A stretch of 64,000 nt of DNA, from positions 496,001 through 560,000 of the forward strand of contig NC_089246.1 in the NCBI RefSeq assembly GCF_000512585.2, in the 5' to 3' direction. The stretch comes from Kwoniella bestiolae CBS 10118. Taxonomy: Eukaryota > Basidiomycota > Tremellomycetes > Tremellales > Cryptococcaceae. The position numbers and the translations under genes are program-made. The notes under the pieces were generated by a model. It saw nothing but the letters and a program-made list of their open reading frames with translations, was not told where the DNA came from and ran no database searches. Positions 24,510-36,245 of this stretch are shown here, piece after piece (the stretch's first letter is position 1; each line of letters begins with the position of its first letter).

Positions 24510-27500
24510 ATGCCCAAAGCAGCACCAGAGGACCATCGACCCGCCCGAGCGGTCTTACATGCCCCCTACCCACTACCATTCATCATCACCCGTCCTCCCA
24601 GCTTACCTACCCTCTCCGCCCCGGTCCTTCCGACAGCCTCTCACGAGGTAACCATCCCGCTGCCACCAGCTTCTATAGCTGACTTCCCACTGTTCAAACA
24701 TGATTGGAGGAAAGTCGAGCCTGCCTTCCCACCTATTCCTTATCCCCTAGTCCCGAGGGAGGAGAAGCTGAGAAAGAGGGTGAAGAAGCTGCATATTCTG
24801 AAGATGAGGAAATCGGGCGAGGACTCGAGCGAATGGGAGGTCATGTCGCATCGCTCAAATGGGATTAGTGAGGATGACAAAGAGTTGTTGGGGCTGACTA
24901 AGCAGGTTGGGAAGATCTCGGCTGATGGGGAATTGGACGAGGATGTGAGTGAGCTTCTACTTTGTATGATGGATTATGGATCTCTCGGTCCAATCAACCT
25001 ATTCTATGATTGTCCACCACCTGGCCTCCTACCCTCTACTGGCAGAACGATAGACGAATCACTAGCTGACTTCCACTCACAGGACCCAAACCAGGACGAG
25101 AACAACCTACTTATCTACGCCTTCGTCTCATCATACCAACGAGGCGAATTCGACTCGCCCGACTCTCACGACGACCCACCTGAGCCCCTTACCCCTACCC
25201 AAGCCAACCCCTTCCCTCAAAACACACCAAGTATACATGAGGATCCACCTTTCGCCTTGGAACCCTCTGACCGTCAAGATACTCCTCGCCCCGCCTCCCC
25301 AGGAAATCATAGCCCATTGATGCGAGTACCTACACCATTCCCTGAATTTTCAAGTATCGAAGCCGGACCGCCTGTCAAACCAGTACTTGAAGTAGGACCA
25401 GCGTGGGATGTAGTATCAGATGCTGTTTCTAGCTTCTGGAGCGATGGGACGGATGCGGATGAAGCGGATCAGGAGAGCGAGATGAGGGGTACACCAGTGG
25501 TGAGTGCTTCAATTCTGTAGCCTTTTCGCTGTCAATACCCATCCATAATTTCCGCACTTGCTTAACGGACATCTTACAAAGTCACAGAGTGTTAAAGGGA
25601 TGTTGACTCCATTCGCAGACCCACACCCTCGTCACACCCTCTGCAACCGCGTCCAGAGAATGCGGATCCGGAAAAGCCAAGAAACGAGCGCACTCGCCTG
25701 ACCGCCCATTATTCCTCGGTCAGACCAACCAAGTCCCATTCACTTTTGTACCTCCTCCTAAGAAGGCTCCTTCACAATCATCAATCAGCGATGGTAGTCA
25801 AATCTTCAACGATGGAGGGTACATCTCAGAAACAGGAAGCGTAAGGACCATTAGACAAATACCGAGAAGTCGAGTCAACCGAATGAGAGTGAGGGAGAGG
25901 GAGAAGCGGACTCAGATCAAACGGGAAAGATCGACTACGCCGAAACAAAGAGATTATCAACGATCCAATGTAAATATTACACCGCAACCACCTGCACCAA
26001 TTCCAATCCAGCCAGCTGGACCACCAACAGTATCAAGTTTCGGTCAACCCTTCAACTTCCCTATTCAGAATATACCCATGCCAGTCCCTCAGCAATTCAT
26101 ACCTCAATCATCGATGTTTGGATTGGACTCTTTCCTCTTCGCTCCTATCGCACCATTACTTCGCACTTCCGAAGTCTTATCCTCCCCCACATCAAATGGG
26201 GGTGGACCGTCCAACATTGTCCAGAACCAGGTTCCGAACTCAAACGGTAGAGAGCCCTCATGGTCCCCTCAACCAATGTCCATCGACCCCCGAACGGCCG
26301 AGAGTCAACTCCAAACCATGGGAGTAAGCTGGCCGCATGCCTTACCTGAAAGAGAACAAATCGTACCGTCAAATGCCTCTTCCTTGTTGCAGCGCCTGGA
26401 GAATGGCAATGGAGATGTGGACGTGCCTATGCCTACTGCGCTTTCTCGAATCACCCAGCCTCAACCTCAGGCTCAAGCTGGTCCTTCGAGAACGAAGGTA
26501 TCGAGAAGAGCCCTAGCAGAGGGTGAGGGCGAGGAGATGGTCCCGTTCGGTAAAGCTTGTCATAACTTCCTACATCTCAGAAGGAGGGCCGCAGACAGAC
26601 GGAGGAAAAATAGGGTAGGAGGAGGTGAAAAGAAAGGAGGTAATGGTTTATTGGATATACTCACGGAGAGTGAGAATGATACGAGGAATAGAAATAGGAA
26701 GAAGGTTGTGGTTAGACCTGCGATAAGGGTACAGCAGGCTACACCTGTACAGACCCATCCATCCTTCCAACCACAACCACAACCACAACCACAACAGATT
26801 CAGCAAAACCAACCAGAACAATGGAATCCTAACACAAACGCAAACACAAACACAAACGCACCAATGGGATTCATAACCCCCAACGATCCGAATTTCCAAG
26901 CTCAGGCGCAGTTTGCGGGCATGTACGCGAACATGTACATGTACCTTGCTCAGATGCAAGCTCAAGATCAGAATCAAATACAAGGTCAACGTCAACAACC
27001 TATGCCTATGCCGTATAATATCGGTATGCCTATGAGATATTACCCGCCATTCAACGGGGTCATCCACCCTCAATGGGGTCTGAACCCACCCAATCCAAAT
27101 ATGTTCGCTTCACCTCGACCACAACAGAACCAAGGTAACACATGGACGAACCAAGCTCAACAGACTCTCGCCCCACCTCCCCCTCCTCAAAATTCAATAT
27201 TCGGATTCCCTACACCAGGGGCTACACCCCATGCACCCACGCCTAAACCACCGTTCAACCCATTCACACCTCGCTCTCCAGTCCACGAGGAGGATCGTAA
27301 ACCCTTAAGGAAAAGGATGCGATCGACCATCTCACCTTCATCGGCGAATGATCTAATGCTAAGGAATAGAGCGACTCCTAAACCATTTGGAGGAGGACTA
27401 ATGCCGCCTGCTGAAATCTGGGAGCCTGAGAGGCGAAGCGCCAACGTACATAGAGAAACGACAGATGAAGTTGATATGGACATGGAAAATTGGGGGGGTT

Positions 27501-27634
27501 TGATTGATATAGCCCAGGTGGATGAGGCGAGGAATAGGGATGAGAGGAGGAATAGGTGGGTTAGAGAGGAAAGGGAGAGAGTGGGTAGTATGGGGGTGGG
27601 TAGGAAGGGGAAGGGGAAGGAGGTATTGCGATGA
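24510..27634 (+). CDS. Orphan P/Q/N-rich protein
   Basis: Exons 24510-24944, 25083-25499 and 25619-27634 join in phase 0 to give 955 residues. The N-terminal 100 residues are the least repetitive part and may be the conserved core (ADFPLFKHDWRKVEPAFPP, then a basic KLRKRVKKLHILKMRKSG). Two basic stretches look like nuclear localisation signals (SGKAKKRAHSPDR; MRVREREKRTQIKRERS). The middle is Gln/Asn/Pro-rich with short runs (QPQPQPQPQQIQQNQ; TNANTNTNTN), a composition seen in prion-like or condensate-forming proteins. The tail is charged (DEARNRDERRNRWVREERE). No enzymatic domain recognised; a nuclear or RNA-related role is only a guess from composition. Confidence 0.65.
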
Positions 27635-28083
27635 TCAATAGCCATTTCCATTCAATCGATGACTTACCAATATGATTGTTTTACGTCGTATGAGGACTCA
27701 TATTTCTTGCTTGTGCTGTATGTATGATAGTGTATACTGTAAATTGTATATTGTATATTGTGTTCGTATTGACTTCAACGTATATAATGAGGTACGATGG
27801 GATGATGCAACGTATATCATATCATAAAACTAGATATTCTATCTTACAAGCATGGTAGGTATTATCGTATTGTACAATATAAGGTGATTTTGGAGATGCA
27901 GCATCATCAGTAAGATGTATATCCTTTGTTCCCAGAGTAAATGGCCAGAGTATATTGTCCAAAGATGACCACCCACCCTCCCCCTCCTGTGTTGGTAAAA
28001 AAAATCCCTAGCTCATCCCCGCTCCCTCCCCGTCTCCCCCCTCATCACCCCTATCCTGCTCATGCCTCGCACCCCCCCTACCC
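27635..28083. other. Convergent 3' intergenic region
   Basis: About 450 bp between converging genes. AT-rich (repeated tgtatattgtatat near 27745), then a C-rich tract approaching the end of the mannosyltransferase gene. No gene seen. Confidence 0.4.
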
Positions 28084-30240
28084 CTAGCTATTCGAATTGA
28101 TCTTCACAAACTCCTCACTAATCCTCTTCACCTCCCTCCAAACATGTCCATCACCCAATACATCCCTCAGAGCAAACGTATCAACCCCCTGACCATCCCC
28201 CATGGAATTCTCCACACCCGGTGCGCCGTCGGGTCCCTTGAGCGTCAGGGCAAAACAGTCCCCCGTGAATTCGTATAAAGTCCTCACGAGGAGAGGCTCG
28301 GATATACCGTCGAGTCTTGGTCGTTTTATGTGTGAGAATAACTTGGAAGGCTGGAGGTTGGATCGATGTTTGGCTAGGATCGTGTGTAGGAAGGCGGGAG
28401 GGGGGTGATAGGTGGGGTCGTGCCGTGCTGATGCGGGAGTGAGACCCCATTGGATCACTATGGTTTTGGTTTTGTTAGCTTCGGCCTTACTTTGAGGGTT
28501 GACGAGTAAGTGGGGTTTCAGATAGAATGGTAGAAGTTGATGCCCACTCGAATGACCACAGAAGTCCAATGAGCTCTCCCCGTTCTGAGTCTGATATCCA
28601 CCGGTGGTGGCAAATATCTTAGGTGCTTGTTGGTATGGTAGACCCAAGGCGTAGAACGAGTATCTCTGTGTTTCGACAAAGAAGGTCAGCTTAACCGTTC
28701 TTCGTGTACTATACGACAGCAATGTTACCGCCATTCTAAGAAACCGGGTGTCCTGATACGCTGATCTGATCTCATCCAGAGAAAATCAGACTCACAAAAG
28801 TATCCTTATCTCCATAGCTCAAAAACCCATACAGATCAGGATTCGTCATCATGTGATTCGACAGATGCAGGATAGCCAAGTTCAAGCCGTTGTTCCCCCT
28901 CTTATCAAATAGCAGTTGTCCAGCTTCGGCGGGCCAGTGGTCATCAGTGCATGTCTTGCCTACTATACGGAATATGGCGTTGTCGGCTATAGCAGTGTCA
29001 AGCTTATCAGCGGAATTCACGTCCCAAGAATTCGCAGTGATTGAATCGCAGGATCGTAGATATGTTCGTACTCACGATGATCTTTGTTGAGATCTGCCCA
29101 GAAGACGCTCCCACTCTGCTTATACTCTATCGAATCGAATAATGTCCTCGGGTCTACAAGCGGTATATTATCCTATATCATCATTGGCGTGGTCAGTTAT
29201 GCAGCTTGACTTCCGCATTACGAAGCTGAGTATCGACCCCACTCACACTATCCATATAAACGAATTCCGTAAAATTGCTAGCCAGAAACGCTGAGTTCTT
29301 GATATGCCAACTCTTCCCATTTGACGATTTCCCTCCTACTTCTTTCAACCTTACGTCAAACTCGGTCTCCAATTTCTGACGTTCGGTCGGATCCTGCAGT
29401 TCGTCTGGGAAGTGGTACACCTCGATTGGGAGGGTGGAGTGGAGGACGTGGCGGAGCATGTGTAAAGAGATTTTCAACCTTGCTAGGGTTTTCTAGAGGC
29501 GTCAATGTCGAAAACTCTCGTCAGCTCGTGATGTGTTAGGGGGAAGAGAGAGAGAAAGAGAATCAACGCACACCCTCTCCACCAGTGAGTATGATTCCCC
29601 TCCTATCTTCCGGTAAGACGTCCTTCTCCATCGATTTATCCCATACCAACTGCCCTCCCTCCCTCTCTACCGTCCTGAGATAATCGACCATCTTCGACCT
29701 ATACCGCCTTATCTCTGTCGGATCGACCTTCTCCCATTGCTCAGGCTTCCCATCATGGAAGAAGTAAGTGTTCCTTGAGAAAGTGTAGAACGGGCAATTA
29801 TGTCGGTTCTGCAACTCTGCTTCCCACTGGTATAAAGCCGGTTTCGACAGGAGGTAATGTAATCTTGCCTCTAGCGTTAAAGGGATATTGAGGTGTTCTG
29901 ATATCCCACCTGAAGCTTGGGGGATATGTTGTTGGGAGAGATCGATCTTGAGATAGTCGGATTGGAAGTACCCTTTAACCTCTTCGCGCTTGTAGTGCAG
30001 GAATGGGAGGAGGCATATGGCGAGGATGGAGATGGTGAGGAAAGCTTGGATGGGGCGGATGCGGAATCGCTTGGAAGATGACATTATGGGTAGGGGTGAG
30101 CTCTTGAGTTTTAGTTGGAAGGGTGAAGATGACCTTGAGGGATTGGGGGTCGAGTTCAAGGTTGATGTTGGGGATATAGAGGGGGAAGGTGAAGAGGTGG
30201 GTAGTCGGGTGTATTGGATTTGAGGGGTGAAAGGTGTCAT
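28084..30240 (-). CDS. GT71-type alpha-mannosyltransferase (MNN2/MNN1-like)
   Basis: Type II membrane glycosyltransferase of about 600 residues, four introns (near 29570-29495, 29246-29174, 29075-28990 and 28795-28670). Cytoplasmic tail rich in Ser/Thr/Pro, then basic KRFRIRP and a membrane anchor (AFLTISILAICLLPFLHY). The luminal domain shows GIILTGGEG at the start of the GT-A fold, SWHIKNSAFLASNFTEFVYM followed by DSDNIPLVDP (the DXD region of the family), GQLLFDKRG, a YGDKDTF motif and FCGHSSGHQLLP. Family knowledge: fungal Golgi alpha-1,2/1,3-mannosyltransferases acting on N- or O-glycans with GDP-mannose. The open frame continues upstream of 30240 without an ATG, so this methionine, in an AAAATGA context, is preferred. 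It is divergent from the SDR-GT47 gene. Confidence 0.85.
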
Positions 30241-31902
30241 TTTGATGGTGATCGTGTATATATATACCACGCGTAGGAATGCGAGTGGGAGTATCAGTAT
30301 AGAGGAGTAAAAAGGATTCACAAAGGACGTGTCTTTGTATAAAGTGTGTATATTTTATGTGTATGAGTGAATGAGTGTGTGTGCGTTGTCAAAGGCACAA
30401 GAAGCAATCATGCCTATAGGTTTAAAGAGTAAAGACAGTGAGACCTCCTTGTCAAAAGGAATGGTTGTGTGTGACGGTGTGTATGCACAGGCTCGTGGGT
30501 GATCGTGATGGTTGATGGATTGGAGTGGGGAGGGATGAGAATAGATAGCATCGCGATAGCCAAGCTATATAAGTTGATACCAAGAATACAAGTCAGATTG
30601 TGATATCAGCATACCATGTCTTCATTCATACATACTTGTACCTTGTTTCCGATCGTCTCGGTCAGAGTCATGTCCAATCCAAATACTTTACATGAAAAGG
30701 TCTCACTCTTTGACTCTCGTTGAATTGATGGCAGATTGCATCTCCGTCGAGCAATCAGATCTTCCCCATCCTCATTACAAGCGAGTAGTGGGTGAGCTCC
30801 ATCAGCATAGCATATCACGCCTTGCCTCTGAGATCTTCCCCACTTATCGTCACTTGATCATCTGATGATAGCCTTGAGAGCTGACTTGACGCGAGGAAAT
30901 AGATGAACGCGTGTCAGATGGTCAGTGTGTTGCTTCTTTTCGATACCTTGCTCGGCCTTGAGTGTCCTCGAGCCAAGCGATTCCGGTAGAGTTGATTGTA
31001 TAGGTGGATATAAGATGTTGAAAGACTCTGTTGATGGCATTTGTACTGAGACATGTGGATATCGTGGAGTAAATGAGTGAATGAAACGAACACTTATTCG
31101 AATATGAATATACAGTACACAGAATGCTTTTTTTTTCTGTTTACGCTACTCGAGGCTACAACCTGAAACCTGTTTTGATACAGACTATGCAGGCACGGAT
31201 CATTACCGCATCGTTATGTTACCCTGTTATAGACCCTAATTCCAGTGCACAGGTCTGACATGATCCACGACAAGACGCTTGAATTCATCCGTGTGTGGTG
31301 TCGAACAATGGAGGTATGATCATGACGGCGGGAGTACTGCATGCATGCAACATACTACAGCAGTATCACGTACCGCAGAGTAGAAACAGAACAAAGTCCT
31401 GACCACCTCCTTATTTACTCACGCTGAATCACCGGAACGCGGAATCGATAAGACCGATCAGAGCTGATTAGAGCTGATTAGAGCTGATTAGAGCTGATTA
31501 GAGCTGATTAGAGCTGATTAGATCAGGATTGCACAAGGTTAAATGAGCTAAATCCACGCTAAGTAGCTTTATCATTCATTTCGTCTGCTGCGAGTAAGAT
31601 TAGTACTAGTATTGATCGTTTCCAGAAAAGAAGAAAAGAAAAGATTGGAATCGATTCTCATGTCAACATGAGCTCTACTGTTACTTGTATGTTTACCTTT
31701 GAAACGACCTGACCACGACAAATATACACAATCTACATTCCTTTGCCTTTCACACTGTATACCCGACAGTCGCATGACTATTGCGGCTCATCATTCGCCT
31801 CACTCACTGTATACCCATCAATCAACTCGACTGCATCCTGTATTTTTGTTTCCCAAGACTGTCTCCCTTCTTCTCATTCTGTATCGATAGTACGCCCATA
31901 AA
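30241..31902. promoter_or_regulatory. Divergent intergenic region mannosyltransferase / SDR-GT47 gene
   Basis: About 1.66 kb between two divergent glycan-enzyme genes. It holds a perfect 10-bp x 6 tandem repeat (31461-31520), a T9 run near 31130 and a GCATGCATGC palindrome near 31339. A possible small spliced frame on the minus strand (about 31040-30855) is too weak to call. Confidence 0.45.
31461..31520. repeat. Perfect 10-bp tandem repeat, six copies
   Basis: Six identical copies of gagctgatta, about 380 bp upstream of the SDR-GT47 start and flanked by gatca-like half copies on both sides. The unit is close to one DNA helical turn, so any bound protein would sit on one face. Each unit contains TGATTA (TAATCA on the other strand). 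Confidence 0.95.
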
Positions 31903-34900
31903 ATGCCATCACTCAAACAGATCATATCAGCTATCCTCCACAAACCACGTTATCTCGCTCTCCTCATTCTCATACCCCTCTTCGGTCTGCTATACCACCA
32001 ATTCTCGACCCTCGCTTTGCAGGCCAAAGCACCAATACGAGTCACAGGAGGGACGACGCATAGTCCGTGGGAGGGTTTGGCGGGCGTATCGAAGTTGGAC
32101 GAGGAGGAAGAAGAGGGATGGAGGCCTGCAGTAGGGGATTGGTTGGGTTGGAAGCAGGAAAAGAGGAAGGCGTTGTTGATCACTGGAGGTGCGGGGCAGA
32201 TAGGTGGGTGGGAATCATCATTCCTTTAGGGTTCTTCACCTGGCGGTCTGCATTTCATCAAGGCGACTCACAAAGCTGATATGTTACCTCATTTCGTTTG
32301 ACTAGGTCAATCCCTAATACCAACCCTCAGCCAAGAATACGCAATCCACGTGATTGATATTGCTCCTCGTCCATCAACTCTCCCAAGATCGATAATATAC
32401 CATCGAGAAACCATCTTACCCTCTTCCCCAGCGTTATCCAACCTATTCTCCTCGACCTCTTTCGACGGGGTGATACACCTCGCTTCTGTATCTCTTAACT
32501 CATGGTGCGAACCCAAGGAGAACGAATGTCACGAAGTGAACGTAGGAGGGACCAAAGCGGTTCTGGATCAGATAGAAAAGACAATAACCCGCAATAAGAA
32601 GAGGGTATGGGGTGAGAGCAAGACACCATGGATCATACTGGCATCGTCTATGGATGTGTACCCGCAAGAAGAGGGTGTGAGCGAAGTGAGCGGTAAAAGT
32701 CCGAAATCAGCTTTGGGGAGGACCAAGCTCGCTGCTGAGACTGCTTTGGAAGAGAGTATCCAGAATATTATAGGGGACACACCTCTGCGGGGGATGATAC
32801 TTAGATTCTCAGAGGTATATGGATATCCTCACTCCAACTCGATTCCAGAGGCTTTCATCCCTTCCCTTCTCACCAACGCACTTACATCCCTTCCTATCCA
32901 GTACAACTCTGATACCCCTTCGCTAGATTTACTGCATATCGACGATGCTATCACAGGCATTCTCAAGGCAGTCTCACGTATAGAAGACAATTCCAAGCTT
33001 GGTACACCGGACGGAGTAGGAGAGTTCAACCTGGTGTATGGAAAACGATGGCGACTGCAAAACATCGTAGATATAGTGCGTACCGAGACCCACTCGATGT
33101 CCCCTCTAAGGGATATAGGAGACAAGCACACACCCCTCCAACCCGATTTCTCAAGGGGCCTCGCAGGTGAGGTATTAGGCTGGGAGCCTCAGATCAGTGC
33201 TCCCGTGGGACTGGGTTTGGCCTTACAAGAATTATCAGAGGATATAGCGGAATATTCGAGGAGATGGCATCAATCGCACTGTTCACCCACACCGGATTTC
33301 CCATCGGAGAGTAATCATGTGATCGATCATTTCGTGGAAGATGAGAGGAACAGAGATTTGATAAAGTTGGATGGATGTACGGTGAACCTTGCGTTTGATC
33401 ACGAGGGGTGGTTGCACCATGTGAAATGTGAGGATGGGAGGAATTGTAAGGCCGATGGGGACAAGGTGACGGCTATGAATTGGAATCAGAGTGTGTTTGT
33501 GGTTCATAAAGTGGGGGTTGGAAAAAGCAAGGAGCGGACGGTCAGAGTTGTTTTTGAGGAGGAGAAGGGGATGGGATATTTGGGGTATAGGAGGGAGGGG
33601 GAGGGGGAGGAAGTGGGCTTGGAGCTGTTTGAGAGGGATACGATGGAGGGGCAGATCGAATTTGATATAGAGGTGAGTAATGTCAAATTCTGAATACATT
33701 TTTTGGATAGCTCTTACGATGCTTACCTCCTCTCTTCGTATCACCAGGTAAATCGCCATGCATCCTACCTCCGCCTGCTCATTCCCGACACGGGGAAACA
33801 GATCCACGCTCTTTCCAATACTACCGACTCCTCCACCTGGTTCACCCTCGAACCTACCACCCGATGGATCGACCCCCACTTCGACATGCGTATGAACGTT
33901 CTTTGTTGTCCTTCCGAAGGTGACTGGCCATTATTATTGGACGACTACGAATCCGCGGATATGCGATTCGGATCGACCGGTCAAATCCCTTTCAACTCTT
34001 CTCGTCGGCTCCACCTATGCGGTCAGGCGGAACAAGCGATAATGTACAACTTTGATCGACTGTCCGCTGCGAAACAGGCAGTAAACAAAGTGGAGAATGG
34101 TCAGGAAGCACACGTGTGGAAGGGCGAACATGGGGCCAACACCAAGATCTCACCTCATTCTTGGGCATTAAAGGATCAACCGGCATGTTACAACGATTGC
34201 AACTCCCCTGCGATCTGCGTTCAGACGGGTCTATGTAAATGCGTGCAGGCGGATCATTGTCAGCCTAAACGCGAGAATCCAATACTCTCGCTGTACCCAG
34301 TGGTCACTTCCGAGATCAGCTCAAATACCAAATCCCATTTAGGCTCATTAGCGGGATACTCCTCCATCTTAGTTAACAGCGTGAACAAGACGGATTGGAG
34401 GGATATATTACTACCTGCCGCGAGAGATGCTCTGATGATCAACCCGGAATTCATCAAGGTGCACGTAGCGGATGGATACAAGGGACAAGAAGAGATTGAA
34501 GCGTCGGATTGTCACAAGCTACAAAGCAAGCATTGTTTCTCAGCCGATTCGATCATGTACAAAGCCCTGAGGCATATGCAGGTACCAGCTGAAGAGGCGG
34601 AACTGGTGGTGATTCCGGTTTATCAGCAATGCAAGGGAACGAAATTCCTCCTGCACGATGGGATACATCATGCGATGGAGAATATACCGGGTGTCAAGAA
34701 CGGCGAAAAGACCATGGCGCTGGTTTTGACGCATGATTGGGGGATATGCGTTGCTTTTGCTTGGTAGGTCGCTCTCACACATCAAGCTTAACTCCGAAGT
34801 CCCTATGCTGATGATGGGTTTTGCTGTGGTAATAGGGAAATATGGTCAGCAAGGGAACAACCCCTCTATCCCGATTGGATCCTCAACAATGTCCTAGTTT

Positions 34901-35666
34901 GGTCCGTAATGGGCGATTACGATTCCCCGTGCTATCGTCCTCACCAGGACGTCGTCATTCCAGCAAGGACATGTCAAAGTATCAACCTCCGAGATCATTT
35001 CCCAGATGTCGAGCATATCAAGCCTGTGCGTGAGAGGAGTCATCTGCTCACTTGGTCCGGGACGTATTGGGGAACAGGAAAGTCAGATAGATTGAGATTG
35101 ACGTGTGATAGAGGTGGGGCGGGGGAGAGGGAGTTGATTAAAGGTTTGGGTCCACAGAGCAGTTTTGAGAATTGGGATTATATGAGGGATTTGAATGATG
35201 CGAGGTTTTGTCCTCAGCCTAGGGGAATTGCTGGTGAGTGGTAACCACCCTCAGTGCTAACATTGCCCCGATGTTTGCGTCTGTGTCTGAAGGGGGACAT
35301 CAGCATATGTAAGCTGATATTTTACTACTAGGCTGGACCCCCCGAACAAACGACGCAATCTTCGCAGGCTGTATCCCCGTTCTCATAGCCGAAGGAACAC
35401 ATTACCCATTCGCCTCTTTCCTTGACTGGTCGAAATTCTCCGTCCGAATCGCACCCACAGAATTAGATAGGATAGAGGAGATCCTGTCTTCTATCCCATT
35501 ATGGAAGGTCGAGGAGTTGCAGGCGAATCTGGTTACTGTGCGAGAGGCGTTTATATACTCGACTGACGAGAAACCTGAGGACGAGTTGGAGAGTATGGGT
35601 CCTATGTTCTTTGCGATGCATGAGGCTGGGATGAGGGTTAGGACTAGGTATCCTGTGGAGGAGTAG
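31903..35666 (+). CDS. Type II membrane fusion: SDR (NAD-dependent epimerase/dehydratase-like) plus exostosin/GT47 glycosyltransferase
   Basis: Five exons (31903-32203, 32306-33672, 33748-34763, 34836-35233, 35332-35666) read in one frame to 1,138 residues. Order: short cytoplasmic tail; membrane anchor about residues 16-36 (RYLALLILIPLFGLLYHQF); SDR Rossmann start LLITGGAGQIG (about 91-101) with DGVIHLASVS and SSMDVYP; a Cys/Trp-containing beta-rich linker (about 430-690); an EGF-like cluster CYNDCNSPAICVQTGLCKC (about 703-721); and a C-terminal exostosin domain with HQDVVIPARTCQ, ARFCPQPRGIAGWTPRTNDA and IFAGCIPVLI. The expected YxxxK of the SDR is ALGRTK, with Leu237 where tyrosine should be and Lys241 kept. 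By family, GT47 enzymes transfer sugars such as GlcA, GlcNAc, Xyl or Gal in the Golgi. Donor and product here are unknown; the SDR may be inactive or regulatory. Confidence 0.85.
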
Positions 35667-36245
35667 GGTGATTTGAGGTTTTTGATTATGGGTATGGTCA
35701 TGCTTATCCAGGACAATACATCATTTACGATTACGACGATGCTATAGATAATTCTTGTTGTATCATACTCGCCAGTGTAGTCATATACATGCATTTGATT
35801 GGCAGAACTTCTCGCAAGCAGTGTCAACCGAATGAGTGTCCATGTTCGTTGAGATGCCGATGCCCTATATCATGCGATCGAACTGGTCTTGCAAGGCATT
35901 AATAGGAGATAAGCTTACCAAATGGTTGTGTTATGCCAGCACTGGGCGTGGAACATTCAGGAAGGACGATGAATCAGTTGAATCGGTGCAGTGTATCGCG
36001 CTGGGACAGTACTTATCAGTATCGCATTGGATGAGAATGGTAGAATAGGTGTACGGCAACTGGGGAAAGAATTTGCTGCTCTCAACAGACATGAACAGCA
36101 TGCCACAATCCTATTGTAAAGTTTATTGATGTCTCCATACGGAACTCGACCCAATACCACTCTCATCCCATCCCCCATCCCACTACGCCCACTCCCACTG
36201 ATCTTCCAAGTCCTTGCGCCATGTCTTGTACAAGTCAGCAACACA
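35667..36245. other. Convergent 3' intergenic region
   Basis: About 580 bp between converging genes; no supported gene or repeat. Confidence 0.4.

Noticed and set aside
27961..28083. C-rich tract as a possible G-quadruplex or structural element
   Set aside because: Runs are irregular and lie in a 3' flank; too weak to call by eye.
33673..33747. Break between two genes at the SDR/GT47 boundary
   Set aside because: A GTGAGT donor and CACCAG acceptor remove the in-frame stop and the downstream exon has no suitable own start or promoter space, so one gene is more likely.
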